A DNA stretch of 64,000 nt from Frigoribacterium sp. MEB024. Its GTDB lineage: Bacteria; Actinomycetota; Actinomycetes; Actinomycetales; Microbacteriaceae. The DNA lies in the NCBI RefSeq assembly GCF_000878135.1, contig NZ_JXQZ01000032.1:186001-250000 (forward strand), written 5' to 3'. Positions 34,179 through 43,149 of the stretch are shown in pieces. Position numbers and translations under genes: made by a program. Every line of letters starts with the position of its first letter. Position 1 is the first letter of the stretch. The notes below the pieces were generated by a model. It was not told where the DNA came from. It did not search any database and worked only from the letters and a program-made list of their open reading frames with translations.

Positions 34179-35567
34179 ATGACTCGACGAATCCGGTTCA
34201 ACGCCTTCGACATGAACTGCGTGGGGCACCAGTCCCCCGGTCTCTGGCGGCACCCCGACGACCGCTCGGCCGACTACACGAAGCTGAGCTACTGGACCTC
34301 CCTTGCGCGCCTCCTCGAGAAGGGCGTCTTCGACGGGCTCTTCATCGCCGACGTGCTGGGCACCTACGACGTCTACGGCGGCAACCACGACGCGGCCCTG
34401 CGCAACGGCACCCAGACCCCGGTCGGCGACCCGGTGCTGCTCGTCTCGGCCATGGCCGCCGCGACCGAGCACCTCGGCTTCGGCATCACGGCCGGCACGG
34501 CCTACGAGCACCCCTACCCGTTCGCCCGGCGCATGTCGACGCTCGACCACCTGACGGAGGGGCGGGTCGGCTGGAACGTCGTCACCGGCTACCTGCCGAG
34601 CGCCGCCCGCAACATGGGGGCCGACGACCAGCTCGACCACGACACCCGCTACGACCAGGCGGACGAGTACCTCGAGGTCCTGTACAAGCTGTGGGAGGGG
34701 TCGTGGGAGGACGACGCCGTCGTGCGCGATCGCGAGTCGGGCGTCTTCACGGACCCGACGAAGGTCCATGAGATCGGCCACGACGGCACGTACTACAAGG
34801 TGCCCGGCATCCACATCGCCGAGCCCAGCCCTCAACGCACGCCCGTGATCTACCAGGCGGGTGCCTCGCCGCGGGGCATCCGCTTCGCCGCCGGCAACGC
34901 CGAGTCGATCTTCGTGGCCGCCCCGACCAAGGAACGCCTGGCCGCGACGGTCGGCAAGATCCGGGACGCCCTCGAGGCCGCGGGCCGCGACCGCTACTCG
35001 GCGCGCATCTACACGTTGCTGACCATCATCACCGACGCCACCCCCGAGGCGGCCCGGGCCAAGCACGACGAGTACCGGCGCTACGCCTCCCACGAAGGGG
35101 CCCTGACGCTGATGTCGGGCTGGATGGGCGTCGACCTGTCGACCTACTCGCTCGACGACCCCGTGGGTGACGTCGAGAGCAACGCCATCCAGTCGGCACT
35201 CGCGAACTTCCAGGCGCAGGAGGGCGACACGGGAAAGGAGTGGACGATCCGCGACATCGCCGAGGCGGCGGGGATCGGCGGCCTCGGACCCCGCATCGTC
35301 GGGTCCGGCGAGGAGATCGCCGACCAGTTGCAGGAGTGGGTCGACGAGACCGACGTCGACGGGTTCAACCTCGCCTACGCGATCACTCCCGGCACGTTCG
35401 AGGACGTCGTCGAGCACGTCATCCCCGTGCTCCAGGCCCGGGGCGTCTATCCCACCGGGTACGAACCGGGCACGCTGCGGCAGAAGCTGTTCGGGCGCGG
35501 AGACCGGCTGCCGGACGAGCACCACGGGGCGCGGTACAAGGTCTCGACCGGAGCCCGCGTCGACTGA
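34179..35567 (+). CDS. NtaA/SnaA/DmoA-family flavin-dependent monooxygenase
   Basis: Luciferase-like reduced-flavin monooxygenase of 462 residues. Marks: IRFNAFDMNCVGHQSPGLWRHP at the start, GVFDGLFIADVLGTYDVYGG, EHPYPFARRMSTLDHLTEGRVGWNVVTGYLPSAARN, YQAGASPRGIRFAAGNAESIFV and a late VDGFNLAYAITPGTFEDVV. These are typical of the nitrilotriacetate and dibenzothiophene-sulfone group. The substrate is unknown and no flavin reductase lies nearby. GAGG is about nine bases before the ATG. The hairpin at 35605-35636 follows. Confidence 0.9.
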   Translation: MTRRIRFNAFDMNCVGHQSPGLWRHPDDRSADYTKLSYWTSLARLLEKGVFDGLFIADVLGTYDVYGGNHDAALRNGTQTPVGDPVLLVSAMAAATEHLGFGITAGTAYEHPYPFARRMSTLDHLTEGRVGWNVVTGYLPSAARNMGADDQLDHDTRYDQADEYLEVLYKLWEGSWEDDAVVRDRESGVFTDPTKVHEIGHDGTYYKVPGIHIAEPSPQRTPVIYQAGASPRGIRFAAGNAESIFVAAPTKERLAATVGKIRDALEAAGRDRYSARIYTLLTIITDATPEAARAKHDEYRRYASHEGALTLMSGWMGVDLSTYSLDDPVGDVESNAIQSALANFQAQEGDTGKEWTIRDIAEAAGIGGLGPRIVGSGEEIADQLQEWVDETDVDGFNLAYAITPGTFEDVVEHVIPVLQARGVYPTGYEPGTLRQKLFGRGDRLPDEHHGARYKVSTGARVD

Positions 35568-35604
35568 CGGAGGCCCTGCGGGGCGAGGATCTTAGGATCG
35601 TTAC

Positions 35605-35636
35605 AACGGCGTGTCGGCGAAAGTCGACACGCCGTT
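35605..35636 (+). terminator. Hairpin downstream of the monooxygenase gene
   Basis: A perfect 12-bp stem AACGGCGTGTCG / CGACACGCCGTT with an eight-base loop, followed by CCCATC, so it lacks a clean T-run. The remaining 170 bases before the ABC operon contain no gene I can support. Confidence 0.7.
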
Positions 35637-35809
35637 CCCATCAGGGCTTTCGTCCGTCGGATTTCATAACGGCAGGCGACTCTCGGGCTCCCGGAAGGGT
35701 GGTCGGCGACATGACGCGGCGTCGGGGCCGTGGTTAGTGTGGGCGTCGGTCGCCTCTCGGGGAAGCGACGATTCGGACTGATGGTCGTTGCTCAGAGGAG
35801 ATGGTCTGC

Positions 35810-36460
35810 TTGGCGTGGGATTTCGTGGTGGACCGGTGGAGCCAGATCTGGTTCGCCTCCTGGCAGCACTTCTCCCTCGTGGTGCAGTGCCTCGTCCTGG
35901 CCGTGCTCATCTCGGTCGGGCTCGCCGCCCTCGTGCACCGCAGCCCCAAGCTCTACGCCCTGGCGAACGGCGTCTCCGCGGTCGGGCTGACCCTCCCGTC
36001 CTTCGCGCTCGTCGGCCTGCTGATCCCCTTCGCGGGCTTCGGCGTCGCGCCGTCGGTCATCGTCGTGACGTTCTTCGCCGCCTTGCCGATCTTGCGGAAC
36101 GCCGTCGTCGGGCTCCACGAGGTCGACGGCTCCATCATCGAGTCGGCGCGGGGCATCGGCATGGGCAGGTTCCGCACCCTCGCGACCGTCCAGATGCCCC
36201 TCGCGTGGCCCATCATCCTCACGGGCATCCGCGTGAGCGCCCAGATGGTCATGGGCATCGCCGCGGTGGCGGCGTACGCGCTGGGGCCCGGCCTCGGCGG
36301 CTTCATCTTCTCGGGCCTGTCCCGACTCGGCGGGGCGAACGCGCTCGCCTCCGTGGTCACGGGCGTGGTGGGCGTCGTCCTGCTCGCCCTCGTCCTCGAC
36401 CTCCTCCTCGTCGGCCTCGGCCGCCTTACCGTCTCGAGAGGCATCCGTGTCCAGAACTGA
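35810..36460 (+). CDS. Osmoprotectant ABC transporter permease (OpuCB/ProW-like)
   Basis: Membrane subunit of a glycine-betaine/choline/carnitine-type importer, 216 residues with five or six helices. The EAA loop is ALPILRNAVVGLHEVDGSIIESARGIGMGRFRTLATVQMPL, as in the BPD_transp_1 family. An ATG at 35801 directly abuts the Shine-Dalgarno AGAGGAG, so the TTG at 35810, nine bases from it, is preferred. It is the first gene of four; the ATPase start overlaps it by 14 bases. Confidence 0.9.
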   Translation: MAWDFVVDRWSQIWFASWQHFSLVVQCLVLAVLISVGLAALVHRSPKLYALANGVSAVGLTLPSFALVGLLIPFAGFGVAPSVIVVTFFAALPILRNAVVGLHEVDGSIIESARGIGMGRFRTLATVQMPLAWPIILTGIRVSAQMVMGIAAVAAYALGPGLGGFIFSGLSRLGGANALASVVTGVVGVVLLALVLDLLLVGLGRLTVSRGIRVQN

Positions 36461-37709
36461 CCCCACCCGCGCCTCCTCGTCCCCCTCGGACGAGGTCTCG
36501 GGCCGCAGCATCACCCTCGACCAGGTCACCAAGCGGTACCCCGGCCAGGCGAAGCCGGCGGTCGACGGCATCACCCTCGAGATCCCTGCGGGCAAGATCG
36601 TCATGCTCGTCGGGCCCTCCGGCTGTGGCAAGACCACGACCCTGAAGATGATCAACCGGCTGATCGAGCCGTCCGAGGGCCGCATCGTCCTGGGCGACGA
36701 CGACGTCACCTCCATCGACGGCGACGAGCTGCGCCGTCGCATCGGCTACGTGATCCAGGCCGGCGGGCTGTTCCCGCACATGAGCGTCGCGGCGAACATC
36801 GCGATCGTGCCGAAGATGCTCGGCTGGTCGAAGGAGCGCATCTCGGCCCGCGTCGACGAGCTGCTCGAACTCGTGTCGCTCGATCCGGCCACGTACCGCG
36901 ACCGCTACCCGCGCGAGCTCTCGGGTGGTCAGCAGCAGCGGGTCGGCGTCGCGCGGGCACTGGCGGCCGATCCGCCCGTGCTGCTGATGGACGAGCCCTT
37001 CGGTGCCGTCGACCCCATCACCCGCCAACGCCTGCAGGACGAGCTGATCAACATCCAGCACGAGCTGCAGAAGACCATCGTCATCGTCACCCACGACTTC
37101 GACGAGGCCGTGAAGCTCGGCGACTGGATCGTCATCTTCTCCGAGGGCGCGCACATCGTGCAGTACGACACCCCGGAGCGCATCCTCGCCGAGCCCGCGA
37201 ACGAGTTCGTCGAGAACTTCATCGGGTCGGGGGCCGGCCTCAAGCAACTGACGTTGACGCGCGTGCGCGACGTCGACCTCGCCGAGGCCGTCGTCGCCCG
37301 CTCGGGCGAGTCCGCCGCCGACGTCCTCGCCCGGGTCGAGGCCGCCGGCCACGGCCACGCGGTCGTCGTCGACGACCGGGAACGACCCGTCTCGTGGCCC
37401 TCACGCCGCCAGCTCGGCCGGCTCGGCGTGCTGGGGTCGACACCCGACGCCGACCTGCCCGTCATCGGCAGCGGCGCCACCCTCAACGACGCACTGGACA
37501 CCATGCTGGTCTCGAGTGCGGGCGCCGCACTGGTCACGGGCCGACGCGACGCATTCATCGGCGTCATCACGGTCGAGGTCGTGATGGAGGCCATCACCCG
37601 GGCGCGCGCATCGGCGGCGGAGGCCCAACACGACGCGCCGGTGGGGACGAACACGGGCTCCTTCGACATCGTGCCGGGGGCCCCCGCGGACGACGAGGAC
37701 GCGGCGTGA
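36447..37709 (+). CDS. Osmoprotectant ABC transporter ATP-binding protein with CBS domains (OpuCA/ProV-like)
   Basis: Energises the importer. It has 420 residues: Walker A GPSGCGKT (56-63), Q-loop VIQAGGLFPHM, signature LSGGQQQR, Walker B PPVLLMDEPFGAVD and H-loop VTHDFDEA. A C-terminal region (about 280-395) has two CBS-like segments, including LNDALDTMLVSSAGAALVTG and AFIGVITVEVVMEAI, which in OpuA-type systems sense ionic strength. The first about 20 residues are low-complexity and contain one copy of the dispersed 11-mer. It overlaps the neighbouring genes at both ends. Confidence 0.93.
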   Translation: MSRTDPTRASSSPSDEVSGRSITLDQVTKRYPGQAKPAVDGITLEIPAGKIVMLVGPSGCGKTTTLKMINRLIEPSEGRIVLGDDDVTSIDGDELRRRIGYVIQAGGLFPHMSVAANIAIVPKMLGWSKERISARVDELLELVSLDPATYRDRYPRELSGGQQQRVGVARALAADPPVLLMDEPFGAVDPITRQRLQDELINIQHELQKTIVIVTHDFDEAVKLGDWIVIFSEGAHIVQYDTPERILAEPANEFVENFIGSGAGLKQLTLTRVRDVDLAEAVVARSGESAADVLARVEAAGHGHAVVVDDRERPVSWPSRRQLGRLGVLGSTPDADLPVIGSGATLNDALDTMLVSSAGAALVTGRRDAFIGVITVEVVMEAITRARASAAEAQHDAPVGTNTGSFDIVPGAPADDEDAA

Positions 37710-38494
37710 CCGCCTCGGCCGCTCCGGCCTCGATCGACGGGCGCTCGTCCGGTCGGCGTGGGCCCCGCCCGGCGTGGCTCGGACTGCTCGTGCAACCCGT
37801 GGCCGTGCTCGCCGTGTTCGCGGCGTTCGTCGTCTGGCTGACCACGGCCGACCTCACGACGGCCGAACGCACCACGCTCAACCCCTCCGACCTGTTGGCC
37901 TACACGGGCGAGCACCTCGCCCTGACGTTCGTGTCGGCCGCGATCGTGCTCGTGCTGGCCATCCCGCTCGGGGTGCTGCTCACCCGGCGCCCGTTCGTCC
38001 GCATCAGCGGACCCGTGCTCGTCGTCGCGAACTTCGGGCAGGCCGCTCCGGCCATCGGTCTGATCGTGCTGCTCGCGTTCTGGCTCGGCTTCACCTTCTG
38101 GGCGGCCGTCGTCGCGCTCGTGCTGTACGCGGTGCTGCCGGTGCTGCGCAACACCATGATCGGGCTGCAGAGCGTCGACGCCCGCCTCGTCGAGGCCGGT
38201 CGAGGCATGGGCATGAGCGCGTCCGCGGTCCTGCTCAAGGTCGAGCTGCCGCTGGCCGTCCCCGTGATGCTCTCGGGCATCCGCACGGCCCTCGTGCTGC
38301 TCGTCGGGTCGGCGGCCCTCGCCACGTTCATCGGCGCCGGCGGCCTGGGCCTCCTGATCACCACCGGGGTCAACCTCTTCCTGCCCCGGGTCCTCGTCTC
38401 CGGGGCCCTGCTCATCGCTCTGCTCGCTCTCATGATCGACTGGCTGGGTCGTGTCGTCGAGTACGTCGCCCGTCCGAAGGGACTCCGCGCATGA
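37706..38494 (+). CDS. Second osmoprotectant ABC transporter permease (OpuCD-like)
   Basis: Membrane subunit of 262 residues with about six helices. The EAA loop reads VLPVLRNTMIGLQSVDARLVEAGRGMGMSASAVLLKVELPLAVPV. A hydrophilic N-terminal leader and an extra helix (AVLAVFAAFVVWLTT) precede the core. The GTG overlaps the ATPase stop by four bases (GTGA) and the ATG of the binding protein overlaps its own stop. With the permease at 35810 it should form the heterodimeric channel. Confidence 0.92.
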   Translation: MTASAAPASIDGRSSGRRGPRPAWLGLLVQPVAVLAVFAAFVVWLTTADLTTAERTTLNPSDLLAYTGEHLALTFVSAAIVLVLAIPLGVLLTRRPFVRISGPVLVVANFGQAAPAIGLIVLLAFWLGFTFWAAVVALVLYAVLPVLRNTMIGLQSVDARLVEAGRGMGMSASAVLLKVELPLAVPVMLSGIRTALVLLVGSAALATFIGAGGLGLLITTGVNLFLPRVLVSGALLIALLALMIDWLGRVVEYVARPKGLRA

Positions 38495-39504
38495 CCACCT
38501 CCCGCCTCCCCCGCCGGCTGCGCCGCGCCTCCTCGTGCCTCGCCGTCGTCGCCGCGGCGACGGTGGCGCTGACCGGGTGCGGTCTGCAACCGGCGACGGC
38601 CTTCGTGCCCGCGGTGGCGCCCGGCTCGATCCGCGCCATCGAGGGGCTGCCCGACGACGCGGCCATCACCGTGACGGCGAAGAACTTCACCGAGCAACTG
38701 ATCCTCGGCAAGATCGCGGTGCTGGCCGCCCAGGCCGCGGGCTTCGAGGTGACCGACATGACGAACGTGCCGGGGTCGGTGGCGGTGCGACAGCTGATGC
38801 TCGACGGCACGGCCGACATGACCTACGAGTACACCGGCACCGCCTGGCTGACCTACCTCGCCGAGGCGGAGGGCATCCCCGACCAGCAGGAGCAGTACGA
38901 GGCCGTTCGCGACGCGGACGCCGACAACGGACTGACCTGGCTCGAGCCCGCGCCCCTCAACAACACCTACGCCATGGCCGTCCGGGCCGAGGCCGCGCCC
39001 GAGTTGGGCGACATCACGTCGCTCTCACAGATCGCCGACCTGCCCGTCGACCAGCGCACCTTCTGCGTCGAGGCAGAGTTCAACTCTCGGGCCGACGGCT
39101 TCGCCCCCATGCTCGCGGCCTACGGGCTCGAACTCGGGGCCGCGGACGGCGTGCCGACGAGCAACGTCAGCATCCTCGACACGGGCACGGTCTACACCGC
39201 GACGGACCGGGGCAGCTGCAACTTCGGCGAGGTCTTCACGACCGACGGTCGGATCGACTCGCTCGACCTCGACGTGCTCGAGGACGACCGCGGGTTCTTC
39301 CCCGCCTACAACGCCGCACCGGTGCTCTCGACGGCCACGCTCGAGGAGTACCCGCAGCTGGCCGAGGTGTACGACGAGATCTCACCCGCCCTCACCGACA
39401 CCGAGATGCGCCGCCTCAACCTGGCGGTCGACGTCGAGGGCCAGGAGCCGGCCGACGTGGCCTTCGACTGGATGGTCGAGCAAGGATTCGTCACCCGTCC
39501 GTGA
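38491..39504 (+). CDS. Osmoprotectant-binding lipoprotein (OpuCC-like)
   Basis: Substrate-capture protein on the outer face of the membrane, 337 residues. The basic N-terminus and hydrophobic stretch end in the lipobox LTGC (Cys30). The OpuAC-type domain starts with ITVTAKNFTEQLILGKIAVLAAQ and includes YEYTGTAWLTYLA, with several aromatic residues suited to a cationic betaine pocket. The ATG overlaps the permease stop by four bases (ATGA). It is the last gene of the importer operon. The dispersed 11-mer lies in the signal-peptide coding part (38523). Confidence 0.93.
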   Translation: MTTSRLPRRLRRASSCLAVVAAATVALTGCGLQPATAFVPAVAPGSIRAIEGLPDDAAITVTAKNFTEQLILGKIAVLAAQAAGFEVTDMTNVPGSVAVRQLMLDGTADMTYEYTGTAWLTYLAEAEGIPDQQEQYEAVRDADADNGLTWLEPAPLNNTYAMAVRAEAAPELGDITSLSQIADLPVDQRTFCVEAEFNSRADGFAPMLAAYGLELGAADGVPTSNVSILDTGTVYTATDRGSCNFGEVFTTDGRIDSLDLDVLEDDRGFFPAYNAAPVLSTATLEEYPQLAEVYDEISPALTDTEMRRLNLAVDVEGQEPADVAFDWMVEQGFVTRP

Positions 39505-39904
39505 CACGCGGGCGAGGGTGATTGTGACGGGTGATGCGCCCCTCGACCGGTCGGTCGGGGGGCGCTGTCCGTCTGTACCCCACCGGTGTCCTCCGAGAGG
39601 GGGACGAGGTCGGATGAACGACACGTGTCGTGATGGTGAACGCCGTCCTCGTTCGCGTGTCGAGCATCCGTTGGTAGGTGTGATCAGGCCTCTGATCAGG
39701 TATTTTGCAGAGGGTGACCGGATGCTCGCGTCCTGCCTTCGGAGGGACACGCCGCACCGGCCCGTTTCACGGCTCCTTGTCACCCCCGCACGGGTGACAC
39801 GACGGGGGTCGGGAGTCACCCGTTCGGGTGTCGGCAACAGGGGGGACACGACCGCCCCCGAACGGGGGGTCTCGATGGGCTCCTGCGTCGGGTGCCCCCC
39901 GAAC
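39505..39904. other. 400-base non-coding region with several inverted repeats
   Basis: No convincing gene. Structure seen: a perfect palindrome ACGACACGTGTCGT (39618-39631); TGATCAG-GCCT-CTGATCA (39681-39698) just before TATTTT (39701-39706); TGTCACCC/GGGTGACA (39778-39799); CACCCG-TT-CGGGTG (39817-39830); and CCCCCGAAC occurring twice before the promoter at 39905. It probably holds the end of the importer operon and the control region of the glycan cluster. Confidence 0.5.
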
Positions 39905-40201
39905 TAGAGTCACAGCATCCTCCTGGTCGACCCGAAATCACCAGGAACCCGAGAAACCCGACCCTCTCCCCGGGAGCTCGTGCTCCCACATCACCGCACC
40001 GACCCGAATCGTGCGCCGAGCAGACCCGCTGCCCGGCGCGCCCGTCGCCGCCCCGGCCGCCGTCGCGCACCCTCGTGACGTCCGTGCCGCGGCGCGACGC
40101 CTGGGCGGTCGATCGAACCCGAATCTCGATCGACCGCCCGCCACCGCCCCGTCGTCACCACCGACGTGGGCGTGCCGTCGCCTACCCGAACCCGAGACCC
40201 G
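39905..40201 (+). promoter_or_regulatory. Promoter and about 290-base structured leader of the glycan operon
   Basis: TAGAGT (39905-39910) is a -10 candidate. The following untranslated stretch has three hairpins: TCCTGGT/ACCAGGA (39921-39946), GGGAGC-TCGT-GCTCCC (39972-39987) and a perfect 14-bp stem GGGCGGTCGATCGA/TCGATCGACCGCCC (40103-40139) ending 62 bases before the start codon. No T-run follows the last stem. It does not match a riboswitch class I know. Confidence 0.5.
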
Positions 40202-41773
40202 ATGTCCAGCACGCAGAGCGAACTCCGCTCAGTCCTGGTCGGACCGTCGTCACCCCGACGGATCGACCCCCCGTTCGACCTGCCCGAGTCGGAGGCTTCC
40301 CTCGCCTCCCCCGCCGCGACACACGACGCCGAGTCCGGCGCGGCCTGGGCTCGCCGCTACCGGCGCCGCCTCCGCCTCGTCGACACCGTCGTCCTGACCC
40401 TGAGCATCGTCGGTGCCGTCGCGGTGGACGCCGCGAGGGCCATCGCCGCCGGTCGGGGCTCGGACGCGACCACCCTCGTCGAGTCGGTCGGCTCGCCCGT
40501 GCTGCCCGTCGTCGTGGGACTGGTCTGGACCCTGTGCCTGACGCTGCACCGCACCCGCGACCTCGCAGTCGTCGGCAGCGGCGTCGTCGAGTACAAGCGC
40601 CTCCTCACGGCCAGCGTCTGGGCGTTCGCCGTCGTGGCGATCGGGTTCGCGTCGGTCGGTCACATCGGTGGCGAGGGCTACTTCCTCGTGGCGCTGCCCG
40701 TCGGCGGGGCCGGCCTGGTCGTCGGCCGGTGGACGATGCGGCGTTGGCTCGAGCGTCAGCGTGCGAAAGGTCACTACCTCTCGAGGGCGGTCGTCGTGGG
40801 GTCTCGCGACGACATCGCGGACGTCGTCCGTCGCATCGACAAGACGAGCGGTGCCGTGTACGACGTCGTCGGGGCCGCCGTCCCGGACGCCGACCCGCGG
40901 GGCATCGTCGTCGGAGGTCGCGTCGTCCCCGTGGTGGCCGACCTCGACGGGGTCCCCCGTGCGGTCTGGCGTCTGGGCGCCGAGAGCGTGATCGTCGCCG
41001 GCGAACCCGGTCGTGGCCGCGAGTACCTCCGCGACCTCGGATGGTCGCTGGAGGGACGCGCGACGGAGCTCGTCATCGCCTCGCGACTGACGAACGTCGC
41101 CGGGCCGCGCATCCACTACCGTCCGGTCGAGGGTCTTCCCCTGATGCACGTCGAGCTGCCGCAGTTCGACGGCCCGCGGCACGCCCTCAAACGTCTGTCC
41201 GACCTGGTGCTGGCGTCCGCCGCCCTCGTCGTCCTCGCGCCGGTGTTCGCGGTGGTCGCCCTCGCGGTGCGGCTCGACGGCCCCGGCCCGGTGTTGTTCC
41301 GCCAGCGCAGGGTCGGCCGGGACGGGCGCACCTTCGAGATGCTGAAGTTCCGTTCGATGGTCGTCGACGCCGAGAGCCGTCTCGCCGACCTGACGCAGGC
41401 CGACGAGGGCGCCGGCCTCCTCTTCAAGATGAAGTCCGACCCCCGAGTCACCCGCGTCGGCGGTGTCCTCCGCCGCTGGTCGCTCGACGAGCTGCCCCAG
41501 CTGTGGAACATCGTCCGGGGCGAGATGAGCGTCGTCGGGCCCCGGCCGCCCCTCCCCCGCGAGGTCGAGGGGTACGAGGACCACGTCCACCGACGTCTCT
41601 ACATCAAGCCCGGTCTCACCGGCATGTGGCAGGTGAACGGGCGCAGCGACCTCAGCTGGGAGGAGAGCGTCCGTCTCGACCTCTACTACGTCGAGAACTG
41701 GTCGCTGACGGTCGACTTCGTCATCATGTGGCGCACCGTCCGCGTGCTCTTCGAGCACCGGGGAGCGTATTGA
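40202..41773 (+). CDS. Polyprenyl glycosylphosphotransferase (WbaP/CpsE-type initiating sugar transferase)
   Basis: Starts glycan assembly by moving a sugar-1-phosphate from UDP-sugar to undecaprenyl phosphate. It has 523 residues: a disordered N-terminus, four membrane helices (about 60-195), a central nucleotide-binding-like domain (about 200-320) and the catalytic Bac_transf domain (about 345-523). The latter has KRLSDLVLASAALVVLAPVF, VLFRQRRVGRDGRTFEMLKFRSM, RRWSLDELPQLWNIVRGEMS and GPRPPLPREV. The ATG at 40202 has only a weak GAG upstream; an in-frame GTG at 40166 is possible. It is the first gene of the cluster. Confidence 0.92.
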   Translation: MSSTQSELRSVLVGPSSPRRIDPPFDLPESEASLASPAATHDAESGAAWARRYRRRLRLVDTVVLTLSIVGAVAVDAARAIAAGRGSDATTLVESVGSPVLPVVVGLVWTLCLTLHRTRDLAVVGSGVVEYKRLLTASVWAFAVVAIGFASVGHIGGEGYFLVALPVGGAGLVVGRWTMRRWLERQRAKGHYLSRAVVVGSRDDIADVVRRIDKTSGAVYDVVGAAVPDADPRGIVVGGRVVPVVADLDGVPRAVWRLGAESVIVAGEPGRGREYLRDLGWSLEGRATELVIASRLTNVAGPRIHYRPVEGLPLMHVELPQFDGPRHALKRLSDLVLASAALVVLAPVFAVVALAVRLDGPGPVLFRQRRVGRDGRTFEMLKFRSMVVDAESRLADLTQADEGAGLLFKMKSDPRVTRVGGVLRRWSLDELPQLWNIVRGEMSVVGPRPPLPREVEGYEDHVHRRLYIKPGLTGMWQVNGRSDLSWEESVRLDLYYVENWSLTVDFVIMWRTVRVLFEHRGAY

Positions 41774-41850
41774 GCCCGTCCAGCAGCATCCGAGACCACC
41801 ACGGGCCGTTCACGGGCCCGGACCACGCTCACGACGACAGGGGAGACAGC

Positions 41851-43149
41851 ATGTCCGTCGACATCAGGCACTACAGGGACCGCGAGTCCGCACCGGCGGC
41901 GACCGCCGCACCGACGGCGACCGCCGCACCGACGGTGACCGCCGCACCGGCCACTCGGGAGGACGCCCGCGCGGGCGTCGACCTGCCCGAACTCCCCCGC
42001 CGCCGGAGGGGATCGCGTCGCAGCCGGGTGCTGCTCGTGCACTCGTCCGACGAGATGTACGGCTCGGACCGGATCGTCCTCGAGGTGGTCGGCGAGCTCG
42101 CCGCCCGCGACGACCTCGACGTCACGGTCTGGCTGCCCTCCGACGTCGCGGTCGGGCCCCTGGGTCCGAGGCTGCGCGAACTCGGCGCACGCGTCGAGCG
42201 GACGCCCCTGCCGATCCTGCGCCGGACCCGGCTCGGGCCGCTCGGACTCGTCCGCCTGGCCCGTGACGCGGCCCGTACGGCGCTCCGCTTGTCCGGACGC
42301 CACTTCGACCTCGTCTACTGCGCGACGAGCGCGTGTCTCGTCGTCGCTCCCGTCGCCCGGGCCATGGGCGTCCGCCGCGTCGTGGGACACCTGCAAGAGC
42401 CCTGGAGCGCCGGTGACCGTCGTGGCCTCCGTCCTCTGGCCCGCGCCTGCACCTCGCTGGTCGCCGTGTCGCGCTCGGTGCTCGACTCGTCCGGCCTCTC
42501 GGACGACTCGCGTGCGGTCGTGGTCCACAACGGCGTCTCGGACCGGTCGATCGCCGCGAGCGACCGCACCGAGGGCCGCGAGCCCCAGTACGTGGTGGCG
42601 AGCCGATGGAACGGCCACAAGGGCCACGCGACGCTGCTCACCGCCTGGAACGCGGCGGGCTGCCCCGGTCAGCTCGTCGTCCTGGGCGGCCCCCCGGCCG
42701 TCGGCTCCTCGGTCGACGTGCCGGGTCTCGTCGCTGCCATCGTCTCGCGGCCCGAGACGGTCGTCGTCGTGGGAGAGGTCGACGACGCGTCGCCCTACCT
42801 GCGCGACGCCGACGCGGTCATCCTGCCGACCGACACCCTCGAGGGGTTCGGACTCGTGACCCTCGAGGCGTTCAGTCAGGGGCGTCCCGTCATCGCCAGC
42901 CGCTCCGGTGGTCCGGAGGAGGTCGTCGACGAGGGCCGCACGGGCTGGCTCTTCGACCGTCGCGACGTCGACGGCCTGACGGCGATCCTCGCGTCGATGG
43001 ACGTCTCCACCCTGGCCGTCGCCGGGCGCCACGCCCGCGAGGCCTACCTGCAGCGGTTCACGCCGGAACGCATGCGCCGCCGCATCGGTGCCGTCGTCAC
43101 GCGCGAACTGCACACGGCCGACGTCGACTCGCTGGCGGTGGCCTCGTGA
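41851..43149 (+). CDS. Glycosyltransferase family 4-like
   Basis: GT-B glycosyltransferase of 432 residues. An Ala/Thr/Pro linker (about 14-33) comes from an 18-bp tandem repeat. The acceptor domain begins SRVLLVHSSDEMYGSDRIVLEVV and the donor domain has VVASRWNGHKGHATLL, VILPTDTLEGFGLVTLEAFSQGRPVIAS and GGPEEVV, the E-x7-E retaining motif. It probably adds the second sugar to the lipid-linked primer. GGGGAG is seven bases before the ATG. The next gene overlaps it by four bases. Confidence 0.9.
   Translation: MSVDIRHYRDRESAPAATAAPTATAAPTVTAAPATREDARAGVDLPELPRRRRGSRRSRVLLVHSSDEMYGSDRIVLEVVGELAARDDLDVTVWLPSDVAVGPLGPRLRELGARVERTPLPILRRTRLGPLGLVRLARDAARTALRLSGRHFDLVYCATSACLVVAPVARAMGVRRVVGHLQEPWSAGDRRGLRPLARACTSLVAVSRSVLDSSGLSDDSRAVVVHNGVSDRSIAASDRTEGREPQYVVASRWNGHKGHATLLTAWNAAGCPGQLVVLGGPPAVGSSVDVPGLVAAIVSRPETVVVVGEVDDASPYLRDADAVILPTDTLEGFGLVTLEAFSQGRPVIASRSGGPEEVVDEGRTGWLFDRRDVDGLTAILASMDVSTLAVAGRHAREAYLQRFTPERMRRRIGAVVTRELHTADVDSLAVAS
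41891..41949 (+). repeat. In-frame 18-bp tandem repeat
   Basis: About 3.3 copies of CACCGACGGCGACCGCCG, with single-base variants, begin at 41891, 41909, 41927 and 41945. They encode an (AAPTAT)n-like linker at the N-terminus of the glycosyltransferase. Copy number could vary between strains without breaking the frame. Confidence 0.85.

Noticed and set aside
35801-35803. ATG as start of the first osmoprotectant permease
   Set aside because: It abuts the AGAGGAG ribosome-binding site with no spacing; the in-frame TTG nine bases later is better placed.
39780-40140. Known riboswitch or 6C RNA in the glycan-operon leader
   Set aside because: C-rich and G-rich hairpins are present, but I could not match the paired C6 loops of 6C RNA or any riboswitch core.
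39892-41850. Upstream extension of the glycosyltransferase frame (Arg/Pro-rich)
   Set aside because: It overlaps the whole sugar transferase gene in another frame and is low-complexity; the real start at 41851 has GGGGAG at seven bases.
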